Made by a program: the position numbers and the translations under genes. A stretch of DNA of 64,000 nt from Cubamyces lactineus (lineage: Eukaryota; Basidiomycota; Agaricomycetes; Polyporales; Polyporaceae). The notes beneath the pieces are model-generated. The model was not told where the DNA came from, ran no database searches, and saw only the letters and a program-made list of their open reading frames with translations. Shown here in pieces: positions 27,787 through 40,531 of the stretch (position 1 is the stretch's first letter; each line of letters starts with the position of its first letter). The DNA is taken from the NCBI GenBank assembly GCA_022376465.1, contig JACDTU010000004.1, positions 2,418,001-2,482,000 of the forward strand. The letters are read 5' to 3'.

Positions 27787-28464
27787 TGTTGTGGGGGAAG
27801 GAGGACGACGTGGTGCGTGCAAGGGGGCTTCGTAATAAATAGGTTTGCTTCGGCGCACTGCTGGACAGCGAACGAAGCGCCCAGCGATGCCACACGAGAG
27901 ACAACAACCTAAGCTCGGCCAAGAAGAGACCGACACGGACGTGTGCCGTCGGGCGTCGTATATGAGCGACGGGGGTCGTGCGTCGGGTGTCGGCGACGGT
28001 GTGCAAACGAAGTGCGAAGGAGAGGTCGATGTGGGAGACGATGCTGGGGAGGAATGATGCAGGGCTGGGCCCGAAAAGCTACGGCTGAGCCGCGATTTGC
28101 CCAGCGACTCCGAGCACGTCTCATAGGATTTCCTCTTGCTACAAATATGTCCATTGCCTCTTTTGGCCTCCCCACGCCGACTCTTCTCTCCCTCACCGTG
28201 TCACACTCCCCTGTCACACTCCGTCCTCTCTCAACCCGGTCTTCCTCTTCCAACCGTCCAGCATGCATTAGCCTAGCATCTCACAGCGGAGTGTCGAGCG
28301 AACGAACGGCGTTTCAACCCACAGGAGGAAGCACGTTCTACCGTTTCGCATGTCATCCCACGCGATCTCGTCATATCGTCAGATCCCGCCAGATCTCATT
28401 GTCACAACGTACACGGCCGCAATTGACTATAGGCAAAGTGACATGACAAATGCGCCCCCCTTCC
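27787..28464. other. INO80 upstream region / fumarase 3' side
   Basis: About 680 bp between two minus-strand genes. No supportable gene. It is expected to hold the INO80 promoter and a CT/GA-rich leader. Confidence 0.5.
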
Positions 28465-30680
28465 TCATGCCTCGTCGGGGTGCAACATCAGCTCAGGGCG
28501 AACCTTCTGGTCGAACTCCTCAGGAGTCAAGAAGCCCAGCGCAACAGTCGCCTCCTTCAACGTCGTACCCTCCTTGTGTGCCTTCTTCGCGCACTTGGCG
28601 ACATCTGTCGAATGACAATTAAACATGTGGAATGGACGTGTGAATGACGGGGTAAACTTACTGTCGTAACCAAGGTGGCTATTGAGGATCGTTGCCAACA
28701 TGAGCGACTCGTGGAGCAGCTGGTTGATGCGCTTCTCGTTGGCCTGAATGCCAACAACGCAGTTCTTCGTGAACGAGCGCGACGCTGCAATAACATGAGC
28801 ACCCGGAAACAATGTATCGTTCACAATAGAACTCACCATCCGCAAGCAGGCGGATGCTCTGGAGCACGTTCTTGATGATAACAGGCTTGAAGACGTTCAG
28901 CTGCGCAAGGTCTTAGCTATGATATCCCACTTCTACGCATGAATAGCATCGCACGCACCTCGAACTGACCGCTAGCGCCCGCAATGCTAACGACGGTTTG
29001 GTTGCCCATCACCTGGGCGCACACCATGGTCATAGCCTCACATTGCGTAGGGTTGACCTTTCCGGGCATGATGCTGCTACCAGGCTCGTTCTCCGGAAGC
29101 TGGAGCTCACCGAGGCCGCAGCGGGGACCTGAGCCAAGGTACCGGATGTCATTGGCGATCTTCATGAGCGAGCACGCCACGGTGTTGAGTGCACCGTGGG
29201 CCTCCACGAGAGCATCGTGTGATGCAAGCGCCTCGAACTGTGCAACACCATGAGATCCAATCGAGGGAAGTTCATGGGAACCGGTGGCATCTATACCTTG
29301 TTCGGGGCAGTCTTGAACTCGATGCCGGTCAGCTTCGAGATCTCGGCGGCAACCTTGACGTCAAAGCCCTTCTTCGTGTTGAGGCCCTAGAGTCCGTGTT
29401 GGTTGGATGCGGTATGACACTTCACGGCGGAGATGACTTACAGTACCAACAGCAGTACCACCCTGAGCCAGGAGGCTGAGACGAGGCAAGGTGTCCTTGA
29501 TGCGCTCGATGCCGTTCGTCAGCTGCTGAACGTAGCCGCTGAACTCCTGGCCAAGGGTCAAAGGCGTCGCATCCTAGTCAGAGGACGTGAGTTGTAATTC
29601 TAAGCCAGATATGACGTTCACCAAACCTGCAAGTGGGTACGACCGATCTTGATGATGTGTTCGAACTCCTTTGCCTTCGCATCGAGCGCGTCCCGCAGCT
29701 CAGTCAGGGCAGGAAGGAGCGTGTGGTGAATTTCCGTCACAGCAGCGACATGCATCGCAGTGGGGAAGCTACGAAAGGTTCAGCCGTCACTGAATCGATA
29801 TACAATGCGTCCACAACGTACGTGTCGTTGCTGCTCTGGCTCATGTTGACGTGATCGTTGGGGTGAACAGGCTTCTTCGAGCCACGCTCACCGCCAAGGA
29901 TCTCAATTGCACGGTTCGAAATGACCTGCCCATCGCGTTAGGACATCAGCTAAGTCGCGTAGATTTAGCGATACCGACCTCGTTCGCGTTCATGTTGCTC
30001 TGAGTTCCGCTGCCAGTCTGGAAGACGACAAGGGGGAACTCTCCAACCAGCTTTCCAGAGATGACCTATACTCCTAGGTGAGTATCTCTGCTTGACACTT
30101 CACGCATGGAGACGCACCTCATCAGCGGCCTTCTGGATCGCCTCACCGACTTTGGGGTCAAGACCATAGCTAACGTTCACAATCGATGCCGCCTTCTTCA
30201 GCACACCGAAAGCCTTGATGAGGGGCTCCGGGAGGCGCTCAGCGGGACCACCAATGTCGAAATTCTGCAGCGAGCTGAAAGGACGTCATGTCACCAAGAT
30301 GCGCCGGCGATTCATATCTAATCGTACATACCGCTGCGTCTGCGCTCCCCAGTAGCGATCCGCGGGCACCTGGAGCTCACCGAAGGTGTCTCGCTCGATA
30401 CGGTACTTCTGCTCCTGAGCGTCACCACCACCATATCAGTCGGATGCTGCAAAAGAACAGTATCGCAATCCCACTAACCATGGCGACTGATGAGGAGGAA
30501 AACAAACGCGATGCTGCAGGAGCGCGTGAAGATTCGAGCTGCAGAGTTATAGTATATGGGCACCGGAGAGCGGCACGGGGTTCGAGCAATCACATGAGTC
30601 AGTGACGTCCGTGTCGCGCTTTCAGCGGTAGGTCGACCGAGACTCACGAAGGTGGCACGAGCGAGACGAATTCCAGCCAT
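28465..30680 (-). CDS. fum1: Fumarate hydratase, class II (mitochondrial)
   Basis: A many-exon gene from ATG at 30678-30680 to the stop at 28465. Exons 1-2 (30680-30648 and 30538-30479) encode a 31-residue Arg/Ser-rich mitochondrial presequence that ends in Met; the enzyme proper begins in exon 3 with [17 protein letters not shown]. Class II hallmarks are [50 protein letters not shown] and the signature [15 protein letters not shown]. It reversibly hydrates fumarate to malate in the TCA cycle. The second Met at the exon 2/3 junction could initiate a cytosolic form. The gene is divergent from pex11. Confidence 0.96.
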
Positions 30681-31154
30681 TTTTGATGGTACGAAGAAGG
30701 GACGAAGGGGGACGACGGTGGGGGACAGCGGCTCTCAGAGCTTCAGCAGCGTGTAGAACAGTGACGAATTATACGAACGCGTCGCTGGCGGAACATACAC
30801 CGTAGCCGCCTAGTCCCGATCCATCGCCCCGATTTCCTCCGTCACCGTCATGCCTCGCGTCCTTCGATGCTCTTCGACCGCCGGACGCGTTGCAACCGCG
30901 AACAGGACTTCGGATTGCGTTCGGGGGTCATATGCATCGACTGTGTGCTCACTCGCAACGACAGCGGCTATTGCAGAGCTCAGCGGGGTATCACAGGAGA
31001 CAAGCGTGGGGATTTCACGTGATATGCTCGGGCTCTTTCAATACCCCAGGTGCGCACGCTATGGGGAAGTGCATCCCTGAGTGCGCACACATCCTCTTGT
31101 CACTATCACCACCCAGTACCTCCCAGCTCGCAACCCCCCTGAAGTGCAAGCGTC
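30681..31154. promoter_or_regulatory. Divergent promoter, fum1 / pex11
   Basis: About 470 bp separate the two ATGs. Short open frames on the plus strand here are not protein-like. Both 5' UTRs and promoters must lie here. Confidence 0.5.
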
Positions 31155-32183
31155 ATGGCAAGCATCGCGTCGCAACTGGTTCTCCACCCAGTCACCTCGC
31201 AGTCGCTGCGCGTTTTGAATACCTCCCTCGGAAGGGACAAGGTATGACCTCATCCTCCTGCTTACGTCCGAAAGCCCGAGTGAACCGACTCCCCCAATCG
31301 TGACGCTCAGCTATACCGTGCTCTGCAATATTTTGCGCGGTTCTTTGCATGGCTGCTCCTATCCAGGGGATACAAGATACAAGCCGCGAGGTGGGACGCC
31401 TTGAAGTCCCACCTAGCACTCGGACGCAAGCGTGAGTGCTCTGGTACGAATATGGAGAGCATCAGGGAATTCATCGACTCTATTATAGTTCTGCGTCTTG
31501 GGAAGTTCATGGAGAATGCTCAAGCCGCGCTACGCGTGCTCTCCTCCCCGGGCGAGACAGGGGAGCGGGTCACCATGATTGGCAGGCACCTTGGGTACTT
31601 CGGGTACTTGTTCCTGGATAACATTGCCTGGGTGCGTTGGACTATGCTCTTCGAATTCCGAGCCACCTAACCCTGATCGTGCTTCAGGCGAATGCTATCA
31701 AATTCTACAACCTGAAGCCGTCGACGGCACAGAAGCTCAACAAGCGCGTGATGCAATTCTGGTTCTCCGGAATTGTATTCAGCATTGCTCACGGATTGCT
31801 GAAGGTAAGTCCATTGCAGAATCTTGGAACGAGCTCGCCCTCAATTGGCAAACAGGCTGGCAGACTTGCCAACGAAGTGAAGAAACTGCAGAACCAGACT
31901 TGGGCAGAGAAGAGCGCGGAGGCAGAGCGCGATCTCAAGCTCCACGACCTGCAGCTTGCTCGCGAGGCTGTCCGGTACCAATTCATCATCGACCTGCTCG
32001 ATGTCTGGATCCCCGCTACCAACATTGGTCTCGTCAACCTCAACGATGGCATCCTCGGTATCTTTGGGTAAGTGAAGACCGTAAGTTCATTTTCGGGCAA
32101 TGTGTACTGACCATATCCGCAGTTTCATTACATCTCTTATGGCGCTACGCCAGCAGTGGTTCGCTGCTGCTGGCAAGAAATGA
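31155..32183 (+). CDS. pex11: Peroxisomal membrane protein Pex11
   Basis: Six exons (31155-31241, 31311-31431, 31489-31631, 31688-31804, 31856-32067 and 32123-32183) give an exact 246-residue frame, the usual Pex11 length. Landmarks are LYRALQYFARFFAWLLLSRGY, LLRLGKFMENAQAAL, the membrane-associated HLGYFGYLFLDNIAW, FWFSGIVFSIAHGLLK and a C-terminal RYQFIIDLLDVWIPA..NDGILGIFGFITSLMALRQQW. Pex11 elongates and divides peroxisomes and forms a membrane channel. The gene converges with cmc1, with 241 bp between the stops. Confidence 0.94.
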
Positions 32184-32424
32184 GCGGCGGTCTTGGTACT
32201 CCTCAGTATCTATTCCTGGATGTGTTACCATTATGTCTTCGATATTATCCTACAAAACTAGTGCTTCCCAAGATATCCATCCGCGTTTGGAGTGCGCGCA
32301 TCTAGTTGGCCTGAAGTGTATGACGGTATTCAGGGCAGTCATTGATGAAGGTACAGTATTGGCACCAGGGTCATTGATTGCTTTTTCGCATTCGTGATAG
32401 GCCCTGAGCGAACCGTTTGAAACG

Positions 32425-32809
32425 TTATGATGCTTTGGCTTTGGTTTTCTGCTGCTGTTCATTGCGTAGCCGCAAATATTCGGCACGCACTAACGCCATA
32501 GCTTCCGGCCCAGTGCTGCGACACGATGATTATTGAGCTAGAACCGTTCGAGACTAACACATAGATACGCACAACTGGAGCATGCAGTCCTGTACAGCCT
32601 TGTACTTGCCCCTGCATTCCCAAGCGACAGAGAACGTGCGGCCCTCTGCACACTCAGCGAACTCTACACCTCGCGAGTCAGCCTGATTGGTCGAGAGCAT
32701 GCACCTGAGACGCTGACGCACCTTTGACGATTGGATCACACTCCTTCAGCGCATGCTCCTTCGTCTTTTTGAGCAGCGTCTCTTCCTCGCGGCGGGAGAG
32801 GGCATTCAT
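32425..32809 (-). CDS. cmc1: Twin-CX9C mitochondrial protein Cmc1 (cytochrome oxidase assembly)
   Basis: A small three-exon gene from ATG 32807-32809 to TAA 32425-32427; exon 1 is 32809-32722 and exon 2 begins at 32663. The protein has two CX9C pairs, CDPIVKEFAEC and CRGKYKAVQDC, forming the CHCH hairpin-helix fold, and a charged helical end LVRAEYLRLRNEQQQKTKAK. Cmc1-type proteins are oxidised by Mia40 in the intermembrane space and assist Cox1 and copper handling in complex IV assembly. Cmc2 is the alternative name to consider. It is divergent from lipoyl synthase across 233 bp. Confidence 0.88.
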
Positions 32810-33042
32810 CGTGAACGCCAGCGGCAGGAAGAGGACGGAGAGGCGTTGTGGCAAACGGCTCTCCGCGCCGTCGGCTTGCTCTGGCTATGATCGGGACCCG
32901 AGAGCGCTGTATCTCGATATGGACATCCCGGCGGCCAGGAAATCCAAGCAAGGTGGCTCGACTGTGCAGCGCACTCTCCAGCCATTCCGCACCTCGGACC
33001 ATCCGCCTCTGCCTCAGAACCCTTCAGCTGGCTTGTACGAGG
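32810..33042. promoter_or_regulatory. Divergent promoter, cmc1 / lipoyl synthase
   Basis: Only 233 bp separate the start codons of two nuclear genes for mitochondrial proteins, so the promoter is probably shared. No TATA box is obvious. Confidence 0.5.
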
Positions 33043-34536
33043 ATGCATCTATCTACGCCTCAAGTCCAGTCCGCCCTACGCGTCGCTCGGGCTGCGCGGG
33101 CCCACGTTCGGTGTCTGGCTACACCGTCTTCGTCCAAGGGCAGCTTTAGTCAGATTCTCGCGGACGGCCCCTCATTGGACGATTTCATCGCGGACAGAGT
33201 TCCGGAGAGGGTCGTGCTAGGCAACAAGAATGCGTGAGTGCTGCATACGCGTGTTTGCGAAACCAGCAAGAACTCATTTGGTGGCTGATGCAGCCCTCGT
33301 CTCCCGTCATACCTCAAGACCACTATCCCAAAGGGTGCTTCTTTCGCCAGGATCAAGAAGGACCTCCGTGGCTTGAACTTGCACACGGTCTGCGAGGAGG
33401 CTAGATGCCCTAATATCGGCGACTGCTGGGGTGGTAAAGAAGGCATGAGCGAGGCCGAAGGAAAGAAGGCTGCGACTGCCACGATCATGGTACGCCGTGT
33501 GCATCACCCGCATTATTGCAGACATGCTGACGGCTTGCGTAGCTGATGGGTGACACATGTACTCGAGGGTGTAGGTTCTGCTCCGTGAAAACGTCTAGGA
33601 CTCCACCCCCGCTCGATCCCCACGAGCCAGAGAACACCGCGGAGGCCATCAGTCGATGGGGCCTGGGATACATCGTCCTAACTAGTGTGGACCGTGATGG
33701 TAATGATTCTGAAACGCACTCGGTCCAACCATGTCTGACATGTCCTCTAGACCTCGCGGACGGCGGTGCGCACCACTTTGCCGAGACCATTATGAAGATA
33801 AAGCAGAAGTGAGTGTTGGCCGCTCAACCCCCCACAAGAGGCTAGACTGACATATCCGACCAGGGCTCCACAGATTCTAGTTGAGGCCCTCACTGGCGAC
33901 TTTGCAGGGAACCTTGAGCATGTGGGCCTGGTCGCGAAGTCAGGCCTTGACGTTTACGCGCACAATATCGAGACAGTCGAAGCGCTCACGCCCTTTGTCC
34001 GGGACCGCCGCGCGAAGTTCAGGCAGAGTCTGCAGGTCCTCGAACATGCTAAGAAGTCAGGTGTTCGGGTGACCAAGACGAGCATGATGCTCGGAGTCGG
34101 TGAAAACGAGGATCAGATTATGGACGCGCTCCGGGGTGAGTGTCCGTTCACGGGTATAGTACATGATTGAGCGTTATTGACCATGCGCTCCTGACCGTAG
34201 AGCTACGTAAGAGTGACGTGGACGTGGTCACATTCGGCCAGTACATGCGACCTACAAAGCGGCATATGAAGGTCGACCGATACGTCGAGCCGGCTGAGTT
34301 CGATCGCTGGAAGCAGGTCGCGGAAGATATGGGCTTCCTGTATGTTGCGAGCGGGCCGCTCGTCCGCAGTAGCTACAAGGTCAGTGGTTTGATTCGTCCT
34401 TCTGCAGTATTTCATGTTGATACCGATCCAGGCCGGCGAGTTCTACATTGAGAACGTCTTGAGAGGGAAGTCAGCGGAGAGACGGACGAAGACGCTCGTT
34501 GCCGACAAAGCGCTGGAGACCAACGCGCAGTCATGA
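33043..34536 (+). CDS. lip5: Lipoyl synthase, mitochondrial
   Basis: Seven exons: 33043-33233, 33294-33489, 33543-33699, 33751-33808, 33864-34135, 34201-34379 and 34432-34536, an exact 385-residue frame. The N-terminal ~35 residues are Arg/Ala/Val-rich without acids, a typical mitochondrial presequence. The auxiliary iron-sulfur cluster motif [12 protein letters not shown] and the radical-SAM motif CTRGCRFC are present, followed by [11 protein letters not shown] and [12 protein letters not shown]. The enzyme inserts two sulfurs into octanoyl groups on GcvH and E2 proteins to form lipoate. It is needed by pyruvate and 2-oxoglutarate dehydrogenases and so links to the TCA enzyme fum1 nearby. 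Confidence 0.96.
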
Positions 34537-34743
34537 CCGGATCGGATATTGCACCTACCTATAGCTCGCGCATTCTTACTCTATGCATGTACACCGATAC
34601 CGCTAGCAGCGTCGTAATAGCATCCCTCTTCAGGAGTCGGCAAGCATAGATTCGAATTCGTGCAAGGCAATGCTGCTCTACGCCCCGCGTAGGCGGGAAG
34701 TGGGGAACCCGGCCCGGGGCTGGGTAGGAGTCTGGGGCAGAAT

Positions 34744-34763
34744 CCGCCGGCAATCGCCGGCGG
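34744..34763. promoter_or_regulatory. Perfect inverted repeat upstream of rps28
   Basis: Two 8-bp arms CCGCCGGC and GCCGGCGG separated by AATC, about 100 bp upstream of the eS28 ATG. Either a symmetric protein-binding site or a GC hairpin in the 5' leader. The sequence is certain, the role is not. Confidence 0.5.
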
Positions 34764-34862
34764 GGCTGAACTCAGCTCAAGCCTTGAACCTTATTTTTCT
34801 ACACAGTACACCGACCCGCAAAAGTACCGCCAGCTTCGCCCTCGGCCTCCCCACAAGCAAAA

Positions 34863-35256
34863 ATGGTGAGTAACCCTGCCCTGTCGATCTGGAAGACGCA
34901 GAAACTGACATATGCTATAGGACTCCTCAAAAGCCCCCGTCAAGCTCGCTACCGTCATTAAGGTCCCTACGCTCGTTCATCTGTCGCCTCGGTGCTAGTT
35001 CTGACCTTGGATTGTGCGCATCCAACAGGTCCTTGGGCGCACTGGCTCCCGTGGTGGTGTCACGCAGGTCCGCGTCGAGTTCATGGACGACCCCAGCCGG
35101 ACCATCATCCGTAACGTGAAGGGCCCCGTCCGCGAGAAGGACATCCTGGCTCTCCTGGAGAGTGAGCGTGAGGCTCGGTGCGTGCAATTTTTTCAGTTCG
35201 CAACTCAAATCAGCAGCACTCATATGGACATAATCTTCTTCAGCCGCCTGCGGTAG
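34863..35256 (+). CDS. rps28: 40S ribosomal protein eS28
   Basis: Four exons: 34863-34865 (the ATG alone), 34921-34962, 35029-35177 and 35244-35256, giving 68 residues, the normal size. The sequence includes [40 protein letters not shown] and the conserved end ESEREARRLR. It is an OB-fold protein of the small-subunit head near the mRNA exit channel. The first exon holds only the initiator codon, a common arrangement for fungal ribosomal protein genes. Confidence 0.96.
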
Positions 35257-35932
35257 ATTGCTGTCGTGCTATGATTTGTTGTCGCATTATTCTCCTCTTT
35301 TCGCCACACGACGCTTCTGTATGACCATGCCAATGCTATGCGCATGAGATGCCACCGGGACTGAACTGTATCACTGTGCGCTACTTTCTACTGCCTCCTA
35401 TGTCCTGCCTGGGATGCCGTGAACCGCCCGACATCGAAAATGGGCGTTTTGCCAAACCTGCCGTACAAGGCGTGTGTGCAGACTGCTGGCGATCGAGAGT
35501 GAGCATATGCGGATGTCACCATTTTCAGGGCATCTGCCACCGGTTTTTGGCACGTTCCGCGGAGATTTGAGAGCTTTTGGAGAGGCGAAGGGCGCTGTGT
35601 ACACACGAGGCTCGTTGAAATGATAGTCCTCGGCGCTCGGAACGCCTCTTCAACAGCACCGAGGGTGACGGGAATATGGCTACTGTGTAGTGCTATTGGA
35701 TCTCATTCCGTTCACGAGGGCGTTTAGCCATCGATAACACTCATGGTCGCAGCTGCAGCCACACCGGATGTTAATGCGCGACATGCTCGGCCGTAGTCCG
35801 CCATGCATATGGGCCGCTCAGTCAGCTATAAGACAGCTCTCTCTGGCCTCTCAGCTTTCCCAGATTCGCCATCCCGCATCCCCCAAGCTTGAGCACTGTG
35901 CACAAGGCATCCGTTGACACTAGAGGCGCACC
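35257..35932. other. Intergenic region before the GT8 gene
   Basis: About 680 bp with no supportable gene. The last ~100 bp probably form the promoter and leader of the glycosyltransferase gene. Confidence 0.5.
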
Positions 35933-37054
35933 ATGTCCCGCCGCGCATACCTGACGCTGCTCACGAAAGCCGACTATCTGCCAGGCTTGCTCGTCCTGCA
36001 CCAGTCCCTGGTGGACTCGGGCACCAAGTACCCTCTGATCGTAATGACCACGCCCGCGTTGCCCCAGGAAGTGCGCGAGGTCGTCGCCCGGAGAGGACTC
36101 GAGTTCCTAGAAGTCGAGCCTCTGCGCCCGAAGGAAGGCCAACACGCGCTGAACCCGCATGATATCAGGTTCGCCGAGACGTGGACGAAACTCCGGTACG
36201 TCATCCCTATCTGGACGCGACGCGACCACAACCCAGACTAACGTTGTTCCAACAGTGTGTTCGAGCTACTCCAGTTCGACGTCAGTACCACCTCGCGCTC
36301 GTTCGTGTGCAGACCTGTGTCAGTCAGCTGACGGCGGCTTCTAGCACCTCGTCGTATTGGACGCCGACATGGTCGTCCGGCGCAACATGGACGAGCTCAT
36401 GGACTTCGACCTGCCCCCGGGCCACATAGCGGCCGCGCACGTCTGCTCGTGCAATCCACGCAAGCTCGCGCACTATCCCAAGGACTGGTATGGCCCAAAT
36501 CGTACCAGTACCGTAACGTACATCTGATCCACCGGAACAGGACGCCTGAGAACTGCCCTCACACCGGCATGAAACACCCAGAGACATCGCCGAGACGGAT
36601 AGAACCCTCGAGCCCCCGCCCGCACACGCTTCTCAACGGCGGGCTTGTTATTCTTCGGCCCTCGCTTGACATCTACCGCGAACTTCGCCAGTTCCTGGCG
36701 GAATCGCCGCTCGTGCCGACGTTCTCGTTCCCAGACCAGGATCTGATGTCGATATACTTCAAGGACCGCTGGCAGCCGCTCCCCTGGTGCTACAACGCGC
36801 TCAGGCCCCTGCGCTGGGTGCACCCCGAGGAATGGCGCGACGAGGAGGTCCGCTGCGTGCACTACATCTTGAGCGACAAGCCCTGGATGGTGCGGCCCGG
36901 CACAGGCGACCCGAACTTCTTGGTGGTGAACCAGTGGTGGTGGGACGTCTTCGAGAAGCTCCGCATGGAGATGGGGGCCTCGGACCCGGAAGGGTGGAAG
37001 TTGGTGGAGAGCGTGGTGGCTGAGTCGATTGAGCGTTTCGAGAAGCAGAAATAG
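35933..37054 (+). CDS. Glycosyltransferase family 8 protein (glycogenin/galactinol-synthase-like)
   Basis: Four exons, 35933-36195, 36256-36280, 36345-36487 and 36541-37054, give an exact 314-residue frame. The protein starts with the GT8 strand RRAYLTLLTKADYLPGLLVL. It continues with RFAETWTKLR and VFELLQFD, then the metal-binding DXD motif in HLVVLDADMVVRRNMDEL, and LNGGLVILRPS and PDQDLMSIYF. Near the C-terminus is HYILSDKPW, which fits the conserved HxxGxxKPW region in reduced form. GT8 enzymes are retaining GT-A transferases using UDP-sugars and Mn2+. There is no signal peptide or membrane segment, so it is probably cytosolic; the acceptor is unknown. Confidence 0.9.
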
Positions 37055-37363
37055 GTTGCTTGAGTATCTGGCACGCTCTGTGCACGCGTTGATGTCTTGC
37101 TCTCTTTGCTTGTAATATTTTGTGGCTTTTTGCTGACAGTCTACTTACCCTACTGACATTGGATTCTGATGCTGGCAACTCTTTCTAACATTCACGTTAT
37201 ACATACCTCGATGTTCTCTCAAATACTGCTTGAATCTATCATTGACAGGCACACCGCGAGAGACGTGAACCACGACACGAAGTGCACATACCGATACAAC
37301 ATATATAATACACGGCATTTCTTTCTCTCACTGCTTCCATGTCCGGCCGGAGTACAGGCTATG

Positions 37364-38954
37364 TCATGCCCGCCACGCGACATGTACTTGATCAGTCCGG
37401 AAGCTTCGCCCACACAATCAGCGCTCGGCCATACACAGAACGACAGGCAGGCACTTACCGCTGCGTGCATGTGCTTTTCACCAGCGGAGTCTCGTAACCC
37501 ATTCGGTAGCTCAGAAGGCCCGCCTGCGCAATCATGATCCCATTGTCGATGCAGAACCTAGAAGAGAGAACCGCAAAGGGGAAACGCCGCCCCAGGTGCT
37601 GTGAGAAGGAGCCCTTGCAATGCACGTTTGACAGATGCCGCTACGCACCGCTCGTCTGTGGCGAAAACATTCCCTCCGCGTTCCCTCGCCATGACGCCCA
37701 TCATCTCTTGCAGACGCTCATTGCCTGGCCGCCGTAATCAGCACCGAAGGTCCAAGGGGTCCGCGGTTCGCGCACGGCGATGTCTGCGGACCAGAGAGGA
37801 GGGAATACTCACAACCTACGCCGCCCACGATAAGGACTTCTTTGCTTCCGATGTGCGCCATGGCCCGCTCGGTGATCTCTACGAGCATCGCGAAAACATG
37901 TTCTTGCAACGAGAAGCACAGATCCTGTGGTGTGATGATGTCTTCACCGTCATCCGGGGAGGGCCCATTCGGCCTGAACCGCTTGTCCGTAGTATATGCC
38001 TCGGTGGAAGTGAGGATACCCGACAAACTAATGTCCATCCCTTTCGTCGTATAGGGAAGCGGAAGCAGTCGCTTTCCTCTGCGTCAATCAGCAGGTGAGC
38101 GGCGGATGGTCACGAGCCAATATCATCGCGCACGCACTTCTTTGCTTCCTGCTCGATATTGTATCCCGGGCTGGGATCATTGCTGAGGTTGATCACGCGG
38201 GCGAAGCGGTCGAGGCAGTTCCCAACCGCGATGTCGAGGGTCTCCCCGAAGATGCGGTAGCACTGCTGCGAGTAGGCAATGACCTGCGTGTTCCCACCCG
38301 AGACGTACAGCACGACCGGGTTTTGTGCACCCGTGACTTGTCTGCCCATTTCGATGTCTGGGTACGACGGGGTCAGTGGGAATGACATGCGGTGCCACGA
38401 GCTGCGCGGGTGCTTACGGCCGACACAATGGTTCACCCCCACGAGGGGTTTGTTGTACAAGAGGGATAGGGTACGAGCGACGAGCGCAACGGACACCAGC
38501 GGCGCCCCCATCCCTGGGCCTGACCATCCCGCCAAAATCATATCAGCACACTGCCGCACTCACGATCACGCAAATTCAGTCAGCTAGTAGAACGCGCACC
38601 CTTGGTGAAGCAGATGCAGTCGATGTCGTGGAGCGATACCTCCGCCTTGTTGAGCGCGTCGTTGATCACGGTCAGCGCCCATTCGCGATGGTGCTGCGCG
38701 GTGTCGCGCGGCAGGAAGCCTTCGCCAGGGGGTGTTATGTAGGTGTGCCTGACGTTGGAGAGGACGTGCGTCGAGCCATCTGGGGAGTGCTTGATGATCC
38801 CTGCACCGAGTTTGTTCGCAGACCCCTCGAGCCCGAGAGCGATGTAAGGTCTCTCTATGAAAGCGTTGCTCTTGAGATTGTCGATTAGTTGTGCCTAACA
38901 CAGTCACATACCTGGCGCCTTCAGCGGCGAACGTTTCTTGACTCGTCCTGGCAT
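37364..38954 (-). CDS. kae1: Kae1/OSGEP, tRNA t6A-modification catalytic subunit of KEOPS
   Basis: A multi-exon gene from ATG 38952-38954 to TGA 37364-37366. After a short basic N-terminus ([14 protein letters not shown]) comes [18 protein letters not shown], then [21 protein letters not shown] and the metal-binding NHCVGHIEMGR. The ATP-site segment [14 protein letters not shown] and [18 protein letters not shown] follow, with [10 protein letters not shown] and [15 protein letters not shown] later. The last exon is very short and encodes [12 protein letters not shown], the usual Kae1 end. Kae1 transfers threonylcarbamoyl to A37 of ANN-decoding tRNAs. Lack of a clear mitochondrial presequence favours the cytosolic KEOPS form over Qri7. 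Confidence 0.95.
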
Positions 38955-39239
38955 CTCTGTACCTGCGTTGAGTGTGTGTTCTTGGTTAAAGCACAAGCGA
39001 GTGTGGCTGGAGCAGCGCTTTCTGGGGCGCGAGCGGCAGATCTCGATGCTCGATCATCGAGCGCACAATCTAATCGCGTCACGTGTGTCATAATTTCCCA
39101 GCAAGGAGTCATTCTGCAGTCTGGTCCCCTCCACAGGTCGAGCAAAACCGCGGACGAGCACTCTCGTTTGCTTCACTACCCGACTCCCATCTTCACCCCA
39201 CCGACCCTTCGTTTCATTTCCACGGCCACGACCATCGTT
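38955..39239. promoter_or_regulatory. Divergent promoter, kae1 / lys1, with an E-box
   Basis: 285 bp between the ATGs. It contains a palindromic CACGTG at 39080-39085, a bHLH-type site. A CT-rich leader follows before lys1. Confidence 0.5.

Positions 39240-40531
<1,292 letters not shown>

Noticed and set aside
37601..38098. 165-codon plus-strand frame opposite kae1
   Set aside because: Shadow of Kae1 exons that carry family motifs on the minus strand.
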